NCBI RefSeq assembly: GCF_029265375.1
Contig: NZ_JAJUJJ010000012.1
Location: forward strand, 23,073-87,072
DNA length: 64,000 nucleotides
Direction of reading: 5' to 3'
Source: Nesterenkonia sp.
Lineage (GTDB): Bacteria > Actinomycetota > Actinomycetes > Actinomycetales > Micrococcaceae
Below the pieces are notes generated by a model that made no database searches, had not been told where the DNA came from, and worked only from the letters and a program-made list of their open reading frames with translations. Shown piece after piece: positions 1 through 7,950 of this stretch (its first letter is position 1; each line of letters begins with the position of its first letter). Position numbers and translations under genes: made by a program.

Positions 1-631
1 CCGGCTCCAAGGCGATCTCCTCCTGCCGGCGCGCCAGCCTGCGGCGCAGCACCTCTGCTTCCTGATCACCGGTGGGGTAGCCGAAGGCCAGTCGGACCAG
101 AAAGCGGTCCAGCTGCGCCTCGGGCAGCGGATAGGTTCCCTCATACTCCACCGGATTGGAGGTGGCCAGCACGTGGAAGGGCCGCGGCAGCTCGAAGGTT
201 CGTCCCTCCACGGTGACCTGCTTCTCTGCCATGGCCTCCAGCAGTGCCGACTGGGTCTTGGGCGGGGTCCGGTTGATCTCATCGGCCAGCAGCAGTCCGG
301 TGAACAGCGGGCCGGAGCGGAATTCGAACCGGCCGCTGCTCTGGTCATAGACGTAGGCGCCGGTGAGGTCTGCCGGCAGCAGGTCCGGGGTGAACTGGGC
401 CCGGGTGAAGTCCAGGCCCAGAGCCTGGGCGAAGGACCGGGCTGTCAGTGTCTTGCCCAGTCCCGGCAGATCCTCCAGCAGCACGTGGCCGCCGGCGAGC
501 ACCGCAGCCAGGGTCAGCGTCAGCGGCTCCCGGTTTCCCACCACCGCTCCGCCCACCTGCTGCAGCACCTGGTCTGCGCGGCGGCCGACCTCCTGGGGGC
601 TCAACGTCTCGGCTGGTTCGTCTCTGCTCAC
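1..631 (-). CDS. MoxR-family AAA+ ATPase, 3' part beyond left edge
   Basis: Reads as a MoxR-type AAA+ ATPase, the class that works as a chaperone or metal/cofactor-insertion ATPase beside DUF58 and DUF4129 proteins. Walker A is visible near residues 54-61 (DLPGLGKT) and Walker B (LLADEINR) lies about 50 residues later, followed by sensor-type residues (ATSNPVEYEG). The GTG start overlaps the stop of the upstream gene (GTGA at 628-631), which fixes the start and implies translational coupling. About 210 of the usual 310-340 residues are inside the window; the C-terminal lid domain is missing only because the window ends. It closes a three-gene operon with the next two entries. Confidence 0.9.
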   Translation of the reverse strand, partial: MSRDEPAETLSPQEVGRRADQVLQQVGGAVVGNREPLTLTLAAVLAGGHVLLEDLPGLGKTLTARSFAQALGLDFTRAQFTPDLLPADLTGAYVYDQSSGRFEFRSGPLFTGLLLADEINRTPPKTQSALLEAMAEKQVTVEGRTFELPRPFHVLATSNPVEYEGTYPLPEAQLDRFLVRLAFGYPTGDQEAEVLRRRLARRQEEIALEP

Positions 632-1131
632 AGCTCCTCGATTCGCGCAATTGTTCGGTTCAGGGTCTCTGGGTCGATTCCGGCTCCCGCCGCCGGGGGC
701 GTGGAGAGAAAGTCCGCCAGGGGTTCGCCGAGCATCTGCTGGGCCGCCTGCGGGTCACGCTCGGGGTCCACGCCGCGGCGCTGCAGCCGGGCGTGAGCCA
801 GCCGGCGGAGCTCGCTGTGCAGCTCAGCGCCCCGGGGCTCACCCTCCAGCGCATAGCGCACCAGCGTCCGGAGCCGGTTGAACCGCGGGTCTGAGGCGGT
901 GCCGATGATCCGCGGCCGGCGCTGCTGCGGACTGAACCATTCCACCTCGGCCACCCGGTCACGGACATTCAGCAGCAGGGAGACGACGACGGCGAGCGCC
1001 CCTGCTGCCACGACGGCGACGGCGACTCCGAGGTCCCAGGGGGCCGCGGCGAGTCCTGCGGACCACAGCAGCAGATGCAGCACGGCTGCGCCCAGCAGCA
1101 CCAGCAGCGCCCGGAGGAGGATTCGTCTCAC
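628..1131 (-). CDS. Membrane protein of the MoxR operon
   Basis: A protein of 167 residues. The first 55 residues hold two hydrophobic helices separated by a short loop (MRRILLRALLVLLG, then VAVVAAGALAVVVSLL). A charged, probably cytoplasmic domain follows. No named family is recognised with certainty; position and architecture match the small membrane protein found between DUF4129 and MoxR genes in actinobacteria. It overlaps both neighbours by 4 nt (ATGA at 1128-1131, GTGA at 628-631), so the three proteins are probably made together. The function is unknown; membrane anchoring of a MoxR-driven complex is an inference. Confidence 0.75.
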   Translation of the reverse strand: MRRILLRALLVLLGAAVLHLLLWSAGLAAAPWDLGVAVAVVAAGALAVVVSLLLNVRDRVAEVEWFSPQQRRPRIIGTASDPRFNRLRTLVRYALEGEPRGAELHSELRRLAHARLQRRGVDPERDPQAAQQMLGEPLADFLSTPPAAGAGIDPETLNRTIARIEEL

Positions 1132-1853
1132 GGCGGGCCTCCGCTCAGCGCTGTGCGGTGGGCCTCGATGGCGCGGTGGACCCGGTCCAGGGCATCCACC
1201 GCGCGGCGCCGGTCCTGCTCGTCCGGTTCGGTGCGGGAGAACCGTGCGATGCGGTAGAGCTCGGCCAGCTCAGCGATTGTGGGAGCGTCCACGTTCCAAC
1301 GGGAGAGCACCCGCTGGGTGAACTCGGCGGAGGTTTCAGCAGGGTCATGGTCCAGCCCGGCGGCCGCGGCGGCATCTTCCAGGGCGGCCCAGCAGGCCAC
1401 CACCGCATTGCGCGGGCTGCCTGAGGCCAGGGCGCGCCGGCGCGCCTGGGAGCCGGTGGCTTCGGCTGCTGCGTCCAGGTCCTCTGCGGCAGCGTCCACC
1501 GGGCTGCTGCCGTCGGTGGTGCGCCCTGCCCACCAGCGGCGCAGCCGCAGGAGCAACCAGTACAGCACTGCCGCGGCGGCGGCCAGTCCGGCCAGCTGCA
1601 GCAGCCCGTTCAGGAAGGAGAAGTCGATAGGTTCGACCGACTCGCGCAGCTCCGCCAGAGGGTGCTCAGCCTCCTGCTCGGCGCCCAGGTCGAGGATCTC
1701 GACCTCCTCAGCCTCCGGGCCCTTCTCCGCCGGAGCCTGGGGCAGCGGCAGGTCGCCGTCGAACCGCGGGACCGGCGCCGAGGCTGCCCAGAGCATCACC
1801 AGCAGCCCGAGCAGAGTCAGCCCTGAGACCCAGCTCACGTTTTTCCGGCCCAT
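1128..1853 (-). CDS. DUF4129 domain membrane protein
   Basis: A protein of 241 residues when started at the ATG at 1853, which places an N-terminal hydrophobic segment (LTLLGLLVMLWAAS) directly after a short basic stretch; an upstream ATG at 1958 would add a non-membrane-like tail and cover a palindromic operator, so it is rejected. A second membrane helix (LLQLAGLAAAAAVLYWLLL) precedes an Arg-rich stretch. The C-terminal third (VVACWAALEDAA, later AELYRIARFS) matches the DUF4129 domain seen in actinobacterial MoxR operons, often in proteins fused to transglutaminase-like domains. It is the first gene of the operon that continues leftwards. Confidence 0.8.
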   Translation of the reverse strand: MGRKNVSWVSGLTLLGLLVMLWAASAPVPRFDGDLPLPQAPAEKGPEAEEVEILDLGAEQEAEHPLAELRESVEPIDFSFLNGLLQLAGLAAAAAVLYWLLLRLRRWWAGRTTDGSSPVDAAAEDLDAAAEATGSQARRRALASGSPRNAVVACWAALEDAAAAAGLDHDPAETSAEFTQRVLSRWNVDAPTIAELAELYRIARFSRTEPDEQDRRRAVDALDRVHRAIEAHRTALSGGPP

Positions 1854-1940
1854 CTGCCACAACTTACCGCACAGACGGTGCGGCGCCGGGCTGCACGCGA
1901 ACCTCAGGTGACCGGCGGGAAGACGCCAGGTGAACAGTGA

Positions 1941-1952
1941 TGGAACGTTCCA
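1941..1952. promoter_or_regulatory. Perfect LacI-type palindrome TGGAACGTTCCA
   Basis: A perfect 12-bp palindrome with a central CG step, the form typical of LacI/GalR-family operators. It sits between the divergent MoxR operon and the LacI-type gene, 117 bp upstream of that regulator's start. A half-like copy (TGGAACGG) follows at about 1963 and a TTCGTTCC stretch near 1990. The likely role is autoregulation of the LacI gene and possibly control of the divergent operon (inference). Confidence 0.6.
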
Positions 1953-2068
1953 CGACATCTGGCTGGAACGGACTGATCCGGCATTTTTCGTTCGTTCCGA
2001 GGTCCTACTCTGGGCTCTGCACCCGCTTCGCGCCGCCGCTGCCGGCGCCTGAATGACTGGAGCCGGAG

Positions 2069-3124
2069 ATGACCACTGCCCCGCCGCCGGCCGCGTCCCA
2101 GACCGGCCGCAGCCGCCGTTCCGGGCGGCAGCCGACGATCCATGATGTGGCCAAGGCCGCCGGCGTCTCCAAATCGGCGGTGTCGCTGGCGATCCGGAAC
2201 CAGCGCGGGGTCTCTGAGGCGACCCGGGAGCATATTCTTCAGGTGGCCCAGCAGCTGGGCTACCGGTCCAATGTGTGGGCGCGGTCGCTGGTGCAGGGAC
2301 GCACCGGCCTGGTGGGGATCCTGCTGCAGGATCTGGGCAACAGCTACCACCGGGACGTGACCGCAGGGGTGGAGGACGCGGCCGCAGAGCTGGATCTGCG
2401 CCTGGTGATCGGCCACGGCCGCCGTGACGCTGCCCGCCTGCAGGCGGAGCTGGATTCTCTGCTGGCCCTGGGAGTCGAAGGCGTGGTCATCGTCTCCTCC
2501 TGGGTGCCTCCGCAGTACCTGGAGCGGGTGGGCCGCCGGGTTCCGCTGGTGGTGGTGGGGCGGCTGCCCGGGCAGGTGCCCGGCGTCGACTCGGTGGCCA
2601 ACCGTGATGAGCTGGGAGCCCGCCAGGCCGTGGAGCATCTGGTGGAGCTGGGGCACACCCGCATTGCGCACCTGACCGGGTCGGCGCGTCCGGCGGCGAT
2701 GCACCGCCGCGCAGCCTTCTGCGAGATGATGCGCAGCCTGCTTCCGGGAGTCGACCCGCAGGTGGAGGGACCGGAGCAGCTGGAGGCCGCTATCCGCTAC
2801 CTGGTCTTTCAGGTGCAGCAGGAGACATCCGGCCCCACGGCGGTTTTCACGCAGAATGACCGGGTGGCGGCGGATCTGGTGGGCGCCTGCCTGGATGCTG
2901 GGGTGCGGCTTCCCGAGCAGCTGAGCATCGTCGGATATGACAATTCCAGCCTCTGCCGCATGCTGCGTCCGCAGCTGACCAGTGTGGACCAGCCGCGCGC
3001 CCAGATGGGGCGGATGGCTCTGGATATGCTGGCCGAACGCATCGGCGGCCGCACCGAGGACCGGCATGTCACCGTGGCCCCGGAACTGGTGGTGCGGTCC
3101 TCCACCGCTGCGCCGCGGGGCTGA
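2069..3124 (+). CDS. LacI-family transcriptional regulator
   Basis: A regulator of 351 residues. After a basic tail, the LacI helix-turn-helix and hinge helix occupy about residues 22-70 (TIHDVAKAAGVSKSAVSLAI), including the minor-groove hinge region ending near SLVQG. The remainder is a periplasmic-binding-protein fold for an effector, typically a sugar (VGILLQDLGNSYH; later AVFTQNDRVAADLVGA and LSIVGYDNSS). A GGAGCCGGAG stretch before the ATG supplies a ribosome site. No sugar-transport or catabolic gene is adjacent, so the effector cannot be named; the palindrome at 1941-1952 is its best candidate operator. Confidence 0.92.
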   Translation: MTTAPPPAASQTGRSRRSGRQPTIHDVAKAAGVSKSAVSLAIRNQRGVSEATREHILQVAQQLGYRSNVWARSLVQGRTGLVGILLQDLGNSYHRDVTAGVEDAAAELDLRLVIGHGRRDAARLQAELDSLLALGVEGVVIVSSWVPPQYLERVGRRVPLVVVGRLPGQVPGVDSVANRDELGARQAVEHLVELGHTRIAHLTGSARPAAMHRRAAFCEMMRSLLPGVDPQVEGPEQLEAAIRYLVFQVQQETSGPTAVFTQNDRVAADLVGACLDAGVRLPEQLSIVGYDNSSLCRMLRPQLTSVDQPRAQMGRMALDMLAERIGGRTEDRHVTVAPELVVRSSTAAPRG

Positions 3125-3150
3125 TTCGGCCTCAGCAGGTGCTCACGCGC

Positions 3151-3167
3151 CCGGCAGAGACTGCCGG
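3151..3167. terminator. Short hairpin between convergent genes
   Basis: CCGGCAG, a 3-nt loop and CTGCCGG form a perfect 7-bp stem between the ends of the LacI gene and the response-regulator gene. There is no T tract on either side, so terminator function is only suggested by position. Confidence 0.35.
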
Positions 3168-3185
3168 CCGGGCCGGCTGATGCCC

Positions 3186-3863
3186 TCAGACGATCCTGCG
3201 CTGCTCGGCCCAGCGGGTCAGCTCGTGCCGGGAGCTCAGCTGCAGCTTGCGCAGCACTTTGGAGACGTGGGTCTCCACGGTCTTGATCGAGATGAACAGC
3301 TCGGAGGCGATCTCCCGGTAGGTGTAGCCGCGGGCGATGAGCCGCATCACCTCCACCTCGCGGGCTGAGAGCAGATCCAGCTCCTCGTCGCGGACGTCCT
3401 GGGCCACGCCGGAGGTTCCGAAGGCGTCCAGCACAAACCCCGCCAGTCTCGGGGAGAACACGGCGTCGCCGTCTGCCACCGCCTCTATGGCGTCGACGAG
3501 TTCGGCGGTGCTGATCGTCTTGGTCACATATCCGCGGGCGCCGGCCCGAATCACCGAGACCACGTCCTCGGCCTGGTCGGAGACGCTGATCGCCAGGAAC
3601 CGGGTCTGCTCCAGCAGATCGCGGCAGAGCCGGACCACTTCGGCACCACCGCCGCCGGTCCCTCCGGGCAGGTGCACATCCAGCAGCACCACCTCCGGGG
3701 TGTGCTCCCGCACCGCGGCAGCCGCCGAATCCACATCATGGGCTTCGGCGACGACGTTCACCGCCTCGCCGATCTCAGACTTCAGGCCGGCGCGGAAGAT
3801 GGCGTGGTCATCAACGATGACGACTCGGCGCGGCGCGGAGCCGGTGGCTGCGGGGCTGGTCAC
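3186..3863 (-). CDS. NarL/LuxR-type response regulator (LiaR-like)
   Basis: A response regulator of 225 residues. The receiver domain covers about residues 13-130, with the acidic pair D18-D19, phospho-acceptor D62 (VVLLDVHLPG) and a switch lysine in GYVTKTIS. A LuxR-type helix-turn-helix follows at about 160-220 (LLSAREVEVMRLIARGYTYR, then SIKTVETHVSKVLRKL). The GTG at 3863 is chosen because it follows the GAAGGAG ribosome site and lies 13 nt after the kinase stop; longer readings upstream have no domain content. It is cotranscribed with the kinase gene at 3877-5214, its presumed partner. The 11-bp-spaced repeats at 5347-5375 are its candidate binding sites. Confidence 0.92.
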   Translation of the reverse strand: MTSPAATGSAPRRVVIVDDHAIFRAGLKSEIGEAVNVVAEAHDVDSAAAAVREHTPEVVLLDVHLPGGTGGGGAEVVRLCRDLLEQTRFLAISVSDQAEDVVSVIRAGARGYVTKTISTAELVDAIEAVADGDAVFSPRLAGFVLDAFGTSGVAQDVRDEELDLLSAREVEVMRLIARGYTYREIASELFISIKTVETHVSKVLRKLQLSSRHELTRWAEQRRIV

Positions 3864-3876
3864 TGCAGGGTCTCCT

Positions 3877-5214
3877 TCATCTCTCAGTGGTTTCGCCGGA
3901 CTGCGGCTGAGCTTCGGACTGCGGGCCGGGCGCGGGGACCGGGCCGGTGCCGGAGCCGTTGGGCGCCGGGCGGGCCTGCACTGGCATGAACAGCTGCACC
4001 TCGGTGCCGCGCTCTGAGGAGCGGATGCGCGCCTCTCCGCCGGCGCGGCGCATCCGGCCGATGATGGACTCCCGCACCCCCAGCCGGTCCTCACCGATGG
4101 CGTCGAGGTCGAAACCGTCGCCCCGGTCCCGGATGAACACGGCGTCCTCGTCCTCAGTGGACTCGATGTAGACCGAGGCCGGGCCGGCGTGCCGCAGCGC
4201 GTTGAGCATGGCCTCCCGGGCGGCCGCGACCAGGGCATCGTGGTGCTGGCGGCGGGACTCACCGACGGCGACGACTTCCACCGGGGTGGAGTGCATCTCC
4301 TCCAGCTCGGCGGCCACTGCCAGCAGCTGGTCCTTCAGGCTGCCGGTCTGCGCCGCGGACTGCCGGTAGAGCCAGGTGCGCAGCTGCCGCTCCTGGCGCC
4401 GGGCCAGCCGCTCCACCGCGGCCGGGTCGGCCTTCTGCTTCTGGATCATGGCCAGGGTCTGCAGCACCGAGTCGTGCAGATGGGCAGCGATATCGGCCCG
4501 CTCGGCCTCGGCCGCGGCGCGGGCCCGCTCCACCTGGGAGGTGCGGTAGAGCTTGATGAGCCAGGGGGCCACCACCAGTGCCAGCCCCGCCAGCAGCATG
4601 GCGGCCACAATGATGCCGACGATCAGCTCGCCCGGCCCGGTGAGCCCACCGGCGATCACCAGCATGGCGATCAGCACCAGGAAGGCCCCGGCACCGACCT
4701 GCCACAGCGCCGCATGGCGGATGCCCGGTCCGCTGGGTGAGTGGTCCAGCTGGGACCAGGCCAGCACGACGCCGGCGATGATCACCGCCGGCGGCAGAAT
4801 CGTCCGCCAGTCCAGCTGCAGGCCGAACAGCTGCATGACCATCAGCAGACTGGCGCCCAGCAGCAGCCCTCCGACCAACACCTCCGGGGATGAGGTCAGA
4901 GCATCCACTGCTCGGCGCACCGCGGTCGGGGCTCCGCCGTCGGTCTCAGCGGTGTCATCCGGCGGCTGCTGGACCGCGGGCCCGCTGAGTCCGCGCTCGG
5001 CGGCGCCGGGAACCGGTTCCTGCTCACTGGGCACAAAGATCCACAGCCACAGATAGAGCACCAGTCCCACCCCGCCGCAGAGGGCGAGCACGATCATAGT
5101 GATCCGCACCACCGGCACGGAGAGGCCCAGATGCCTGGCCAGCCCCAGGCACACCCCCGCCACCGGAGTGTGCTGGGCCCGCCGCAGCGGCGGCCGCTCG
5201 TCGGCGGTGCTCAT
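3877..5214 (-). CDS. PspC-domain sensor histidine kinase
   Basis: A kinase of 445 residues. A PspC domain at about residues 10-67 (RAQHTPVAGVCLGLARHLG) ends in a first membrane helix. Four or so further helices run to about residue 225. A HisKA_3 dimerisation segment carries the phosphorylated His247 in HLHDSVLQTL, and a HATPase domain has its N box in REAMLNALRHAG and G boxes in DRGDGFDL and GVRESIIGR. This is the actinobacterial PspC-kinase type, comparable to LiaS/DesK-type kinases sensing envelope stress. It is followed by its response-regulator gene and is divergent from a second PspC protein, giving a three-part module. Confidence 0.92.
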   Translation of the reverse strand: MSTADERPPLRRAQHTPVAGVCLGLARHLGLSVPVVRITMIVLALCGGVGLVLYLWLWIFVPSEQEPVPGAAERGLSGPAVQQPPDDTAETDGGAPTAVRRAVDALTSSPEVLVGGLLLGASLLMVMQLFGLQLDWRTILPPAVIIAGVVLAWSQLDHSPSGPGIRHAALWQVGAGAFLVLIAMLVIAGGLTGPGELIVGIIVAAMLLAGLALVVAPWLIKLYRTSQVERARAAAEAERADIAAHLHDSVLQTLAMIQKQKADPAAVERLARRQERQLRTWLYRQSAAQTGSLKDQLLAVAAELEEMHSTPVEVVAVGESRRQHHDALVAAAREAMLNALRHAGPASVYIESTEDEDAVFIRDRGDGFDLDAIGEDRLGVRESIIGRMRRAGGEARIRSSERGTEVQLFMPVQARPAPNGSGTGPVPAPGPQSEAQPQSGETTER

Positions 5215-5346
5215 GCGCAGCTCACGTCCTTCCCACGGCTGTGCCGGGTTTTCATCACGACGGCGTCACCCACCGGTGACCCCCGGGTGCTGTCCTGCCA
5301 CCATACTGTCACGCAGCACACGCCTCAGACCCGCAGAATCGGGGAC

Positions 5347-5375
5347 TTCAGGGGCCGATCAGGGTTGAATCAGGG
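5347..5375 (+). promoter_or_regulatory. Three (A/T)TCAGGG repeats spaced 11 bp
   Basis: TTCAGGG at 5347, ATCAGGG at 5358 and ATCAGGG at 5369 repeat with an exact 11-bp period, about one helical turn, and an inverted CCCTCA follows at 5380. They lie in the divergent region between the sensor kinase and the PspC/LiaF-like gene, 48 bp before the latter's ATG. Same-face spacing of this kind is typical of response-regulator binding; the neighbouring NarL-type regulator is the obvious candidate (inference). Confidence 0.5.
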
Positions 5376-5422
5376 CATTCCCTCATAGCGCGTGCAGCCT
5401 GCGCCGTCGGAGCATAGATGTC

Positions 5423-6937
5423 ATGAACACCTCATCCTCATCCACCTCCGGCCCCGAGGCCGGTCACCAGGTCTTCGAGTGGGTCCGCTCCACCGGGATC
5501 ACCCGTCCCGACGGCGCCTGGGTCGGCGGCGTGCTCGCTGCCGCCGCCCAGCGGCTGCGCTGGGATACCGCCCTGGTGCGCGGACTCGGCGTCGTCTCCC
5601 TGATCCTCTTCGCCTCCCCCACGCTGCTCCTCTACGGGCTGGGCTGGCTGTTTCTGCCTGATTCCCGGGGCCGGATCCACGCCCAGGAGGCGCTGCGCGG
5701 CTCCTACCCCTCCGGCCTGTGGGGTGCTGCCATTGTGACGGTGCTCGGCGCGGTCAATGTCTTCACCCCCAATGTGGTGGGCCCCTTCGCGGTGCTGCTG
5801 AACCTGGTCATCATCGGCGTGGTGGCCTGGCTGGTGTGGGTGCTGGTCCGCAGCCACCACCGGCGCCGCGAAGAGTCTTCGGCACACACCGGCGAGGCCG
5901 GCTCCTCCCCAAAAGCACAGACCTCCGCAGCATACAGCCGCTCGGCTGAGACTGCTGCGGAGGAGCGGACCGCCTCAGCGCCGGTCCGGGAGGACGGCAA
6001 GCCCGCCTGGTTCCCCAAGGAGTCCGCGCAGCCGCAGAGCGGACCGGCCGGCGGTGCCGGCGCTGACCCCCAGGAAGCTGCTGAGGCTCCCTATGCGGCC
6101 GCCGCCTCCGGAACCTCCCCGCGGTGGGACGCCTCTGCGGAGGAGGAGGCCGAGTCCCCCGCCGAGCGCGAGGAGCGCCGGCGGCGCCGCATGGTGACCT
6201 TCGGCCTGCTGCTGCTGGCGATCCCCGCAGTGGGGGCCGCCGTCTGGATCGCCACGGCGGTGGGCCTGGCCACCTCCAGCGCAGTGCTGCTGGGACTGGC
6301 CGCCGTCGTCGTGCTGCTGGCCCTGATGCACCTGACATCTGCGCTGCGCGGCAGAAAGGGCCGCGCCGGCCTGCTGGCGGTGTTCACCACCCTGATGATG
6401 CTGGTCTTCCTCGCCGGCCCCACCGGCGGGTCGAACCACGTCTTCGGCAACTACACCACCACCAGCCAGGAGGTGAACTCGGCCTTCTCCCAGACCACCG
6501 TGGACCTGCGCGGCTACGCCGACCAGCTGCAGGACGGTGACGTGCGGGTCACCCCGGAGATCAATACTGCCTTCTCCAACACCACGGTGATCATTCCCGA
6601 CGACACAGAGGTGGTCATCAACAACGGCCAGGCGTTCGGAAACCTCTCCATCCGCACCCAAGGATTGGAGCAGACTGAGTCCGGGATCAGCGGCGAGGAC
6701 GTCGTCATCCTGCCTGCAGACCCCGACGCCGCCCAGGGCATTATGGAGCTGCAGCTCAATGCGGCCTTCGGCCAGGTCACCATCTTTGATGCCACCACCT
6801 ACGAGGCCCACCGGGAGGACCGGGCGCCGGTCGATGATCCGGACGCCCCCGGCGCAGGAGCTGGGGCTGGAGCTGGCGCGGGCGCCGGGGCAGGTGCCGG
6901 AGCCCAGGACACCGACACAATGCAGGAGGACCGATGA
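5423..6937 (+). CDS. PspC / LiaF-like multidomain membrane protein
   Basis: A protein of 504 residues. A PspC-like domain covers residues 17-75 (GAWVGGVLAAAAQRLRW). Membrane helices follow at about 95-135. A long Ala/Glu/Ser-rich cytoplasmic linker spans about 140-250, then three helices at about 255-335 (MVTFGLLLLAIPAVGAAVWI). The C-terminal domain, residues 345-460, has the repeated N-[ST]-AFS-[NQ]-TTV pattern and beta-strand character of LiaF/DUF2154 domains. The extreme C-terminus is a (GA)n low-complexity run. LiaF inhibits LiaS in Firmicutes; a comparable regulatory role next to a PspC kinase/NarL regulator pair is inferred. Its stop overlaps the next start (ATGA). Confidence 0.85.
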   Translation: MNTSSSSTSGPEAGHQVFEWVRSTGITRPDGAWVGGVLAAAAQRLRWDTALVRGLGVVSLILFASPTLLLYGLGWLFLPDSRGRIHAQEALRGSYPSGLWGAAIVTVLGAVNVFTPNVVGPFAVLLNLVIIGVVAWLVWVLVRSHHRRREESSAHTGEAGSSPKAQTSAAYSRSAETAAEERTASAPVREDGKPAWFPKESAQPQSGPAGGAGADPQEAAEAPYAAAASGTSPRWDASAEEEAESPAEREERRRRRMVTFGLLLLAIPAVGAAVWIATAVGLATSSAVLLGLAAVVVLLALMHLTSALRGRKGRAGLLAVFTTLMMLVFLAGPTGGSNHVFGNYTTTSQEVNSAFSQTTVDLRGYADQLQDGDVRVTPEINTAFSNTTVIIPDDTEVVINNGQAFGNLSIRTQGLEQTESGISGEDVVILPADPDAAQGIMELQLNAAFGQVTIFDATTYEAHREDRAPVDDPDAPGAGAGAGAGAGAGAGAGAQDTDTMQEDR

Positions 6938-7365
6938 GCAGCAGAGATTTTGATTCCACAGCACAGCAGCCGCGCAGCGCCTCCAGCCTGCCGCCAGAGC
7001 CCGAGGACGTGGACGCGCTGCTGGCCGAGTCGCTGAAAGCCCAGTCTGAGCGGGACTTCACGTGGAAGGAGCCGGAGCGCCGGCCGCGCTGGTGGGAGCG
7101 TGCGGAGCGCCAGCACTCCAGCGTGGCCGCCCGGCCCAGCGCCGAAGTGGCCCCGAGCGCATCACGAAGCCGCGAGCGAGAGCAGGTACGGTTCGGCTCG
7201 GTCATCTTCGCCCTGGTCGCCCTGGCGCTGGCTGCCTGGGTGATCGCCTCCGTGGTCTTCGGCGTGGCGGTGGACCCGCTGGTGGTCGGCCTGGTGCTGT
7301 GCACCCTGGCTGGGCTGACGCTGGTGGCTGCCGGGCTGCGACCTCGGCCCGGAACGCGGATCTGA
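6934..7365 (+). CDS. Small two-helix membrane protein
   Basis: A protein of 143 residues whose ATG overlaps the stop of the PspC/LiaF-like gene (ATGA, 6934-6937), so the two are coupled. The first 85 residues are polar with acidic and Arg-rich patches. Two hydrophobic helices follow at about 90-112 (VIFALVALALAAWVIASVVF) and 116-137. No family is recognised. An accessory role in the envelope-stress module is inferred from position only. Confidence 0.75.
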   Translation: MSSRDFDSTAQQPRSASSLPPEPEDVDALLAESLKAQSERDFTWKEPERRPRWWERAERQHSSVAARPSAEVAPSASRSREREQVRFGSVIFALVALALAAWVIASVVFGVAVDPLVVGLVLCTLAGLTLVAAGLRPRPGTRI

Positions 7366-7388
7366 TCTGCTCGCCCCACTGAATACAG

Positions 7389-7425
7389 AAGAACTCCCGG
7401 GAACCATAGGCTCCCGGGAGTTCTT
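7389..7425. terminator. Bidirectional hairpin terminator
   Basis: A 14-bp perfect stem (AAGAACTCCCGGGA at 7389-7402 and its complement at 7412-7425) with a 9-nt loop lies between the convergent 143-residue protein gene and rplL. The A/T pairs at the stem base supply a short U run in both directions, as in intrinsic terminators. Confidence 0.88.
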
Positions 7426-7452
7426 TAGTATGCGCTGAAAGTCAGCGAGATG

Positions 7453-7845
7453 TCACTTGAGGGTGACGGTGGCGCCGGCGCCCTCCAGGGCCTCCTTGGC
7501 CTTGTCGGCAGCTTCCTTGTCCACGCCCTCCAGGACGGCCTTGGGTGCGCCGTCGACCAGCTCCTTGGCCTCCTTCAGGCCGAGGGAGGTCAGGCCGCGC
7601 ACCTCCTTGATGACGCCGATCTTCTTGTCACCGGCGGACTCCAGGATGACGTCGAACTCGGTCTGCTCCTCGGCAGCGCCGCCGGCGTCGCCGCCGCCGG
7701 CAGCCGGAGCTCCACCGGCCACAGCAACCGGGGCGGCTGCGGTGACGTCGAAAGTCTCCTCGAACAGCTTCACGAACTCGGAGAGCTCGATCAGCGACAT
7801 CTCCTTGAACTGCTCGATCAGTTCGTCGTGGCTCAGCTTAGCCAT
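7453..7845 (-). CDS. rplL: 50S ribosomal protein L7/L12
   Basis: A stalk protein of 130 residues, the usual length, that recruits translation factors to the large subunit. The N-terminal dimerisation helices (residues 1-33) are followed by a flexible Ala/Gly hinge (about 36-60) and the globular C-terminal domain, with the conserved [10 protein letters not shown] and [15 protein letters not shown] segments. A GAAGGAG ribosome site precedes the ATG. It lies 105 nt after rplJ and is surely cotranscribed with it; a CCTGCGCAGG palindrome in the gap could form a small hairpin. The operon ends at the hairpin at 7389-7425. Confidence 0.98.
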   Translation of the reverse strand: MAKLSHDELIEQFKEMSLIELSEFVKLFEETFDVTAAAPVAVAGGAPAAGGGDAGGAAEEQTEFDVILESAGDKKIGVIKEVRGLTSLGLKEAKELVDGAPKAVLEGVDKEAADKAKEALEGAGATVTLK

Positions 7846-7950
7846 GTCAGTGGCTCCTTCAATCTGTTGATGCGGATCTTGTTTTCAGCGGGGTGACGGA
7901 CTGCGCTACGCCTGCGCAGGTGACCCGTCGGGGGCTCGGCTGGATGAGCC

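Noticed and set aside
1854..1958. N-terminal extension of the DUF4129 protein to the ATG at 1958
   Set aside because: The extension is not membrane-like, has no ribosome site and would cover the LacI-type palindrome at 1941-1952.
6849..6905. Gly/Ala-coding tandem repeat at the end of the PspC/LiaF-like gene as a mobile or regulatory repeat
   Set aside because: It is an in-frame low-complexity coding run (GA)n with varied third positions, best explained as a flexible protein tail.
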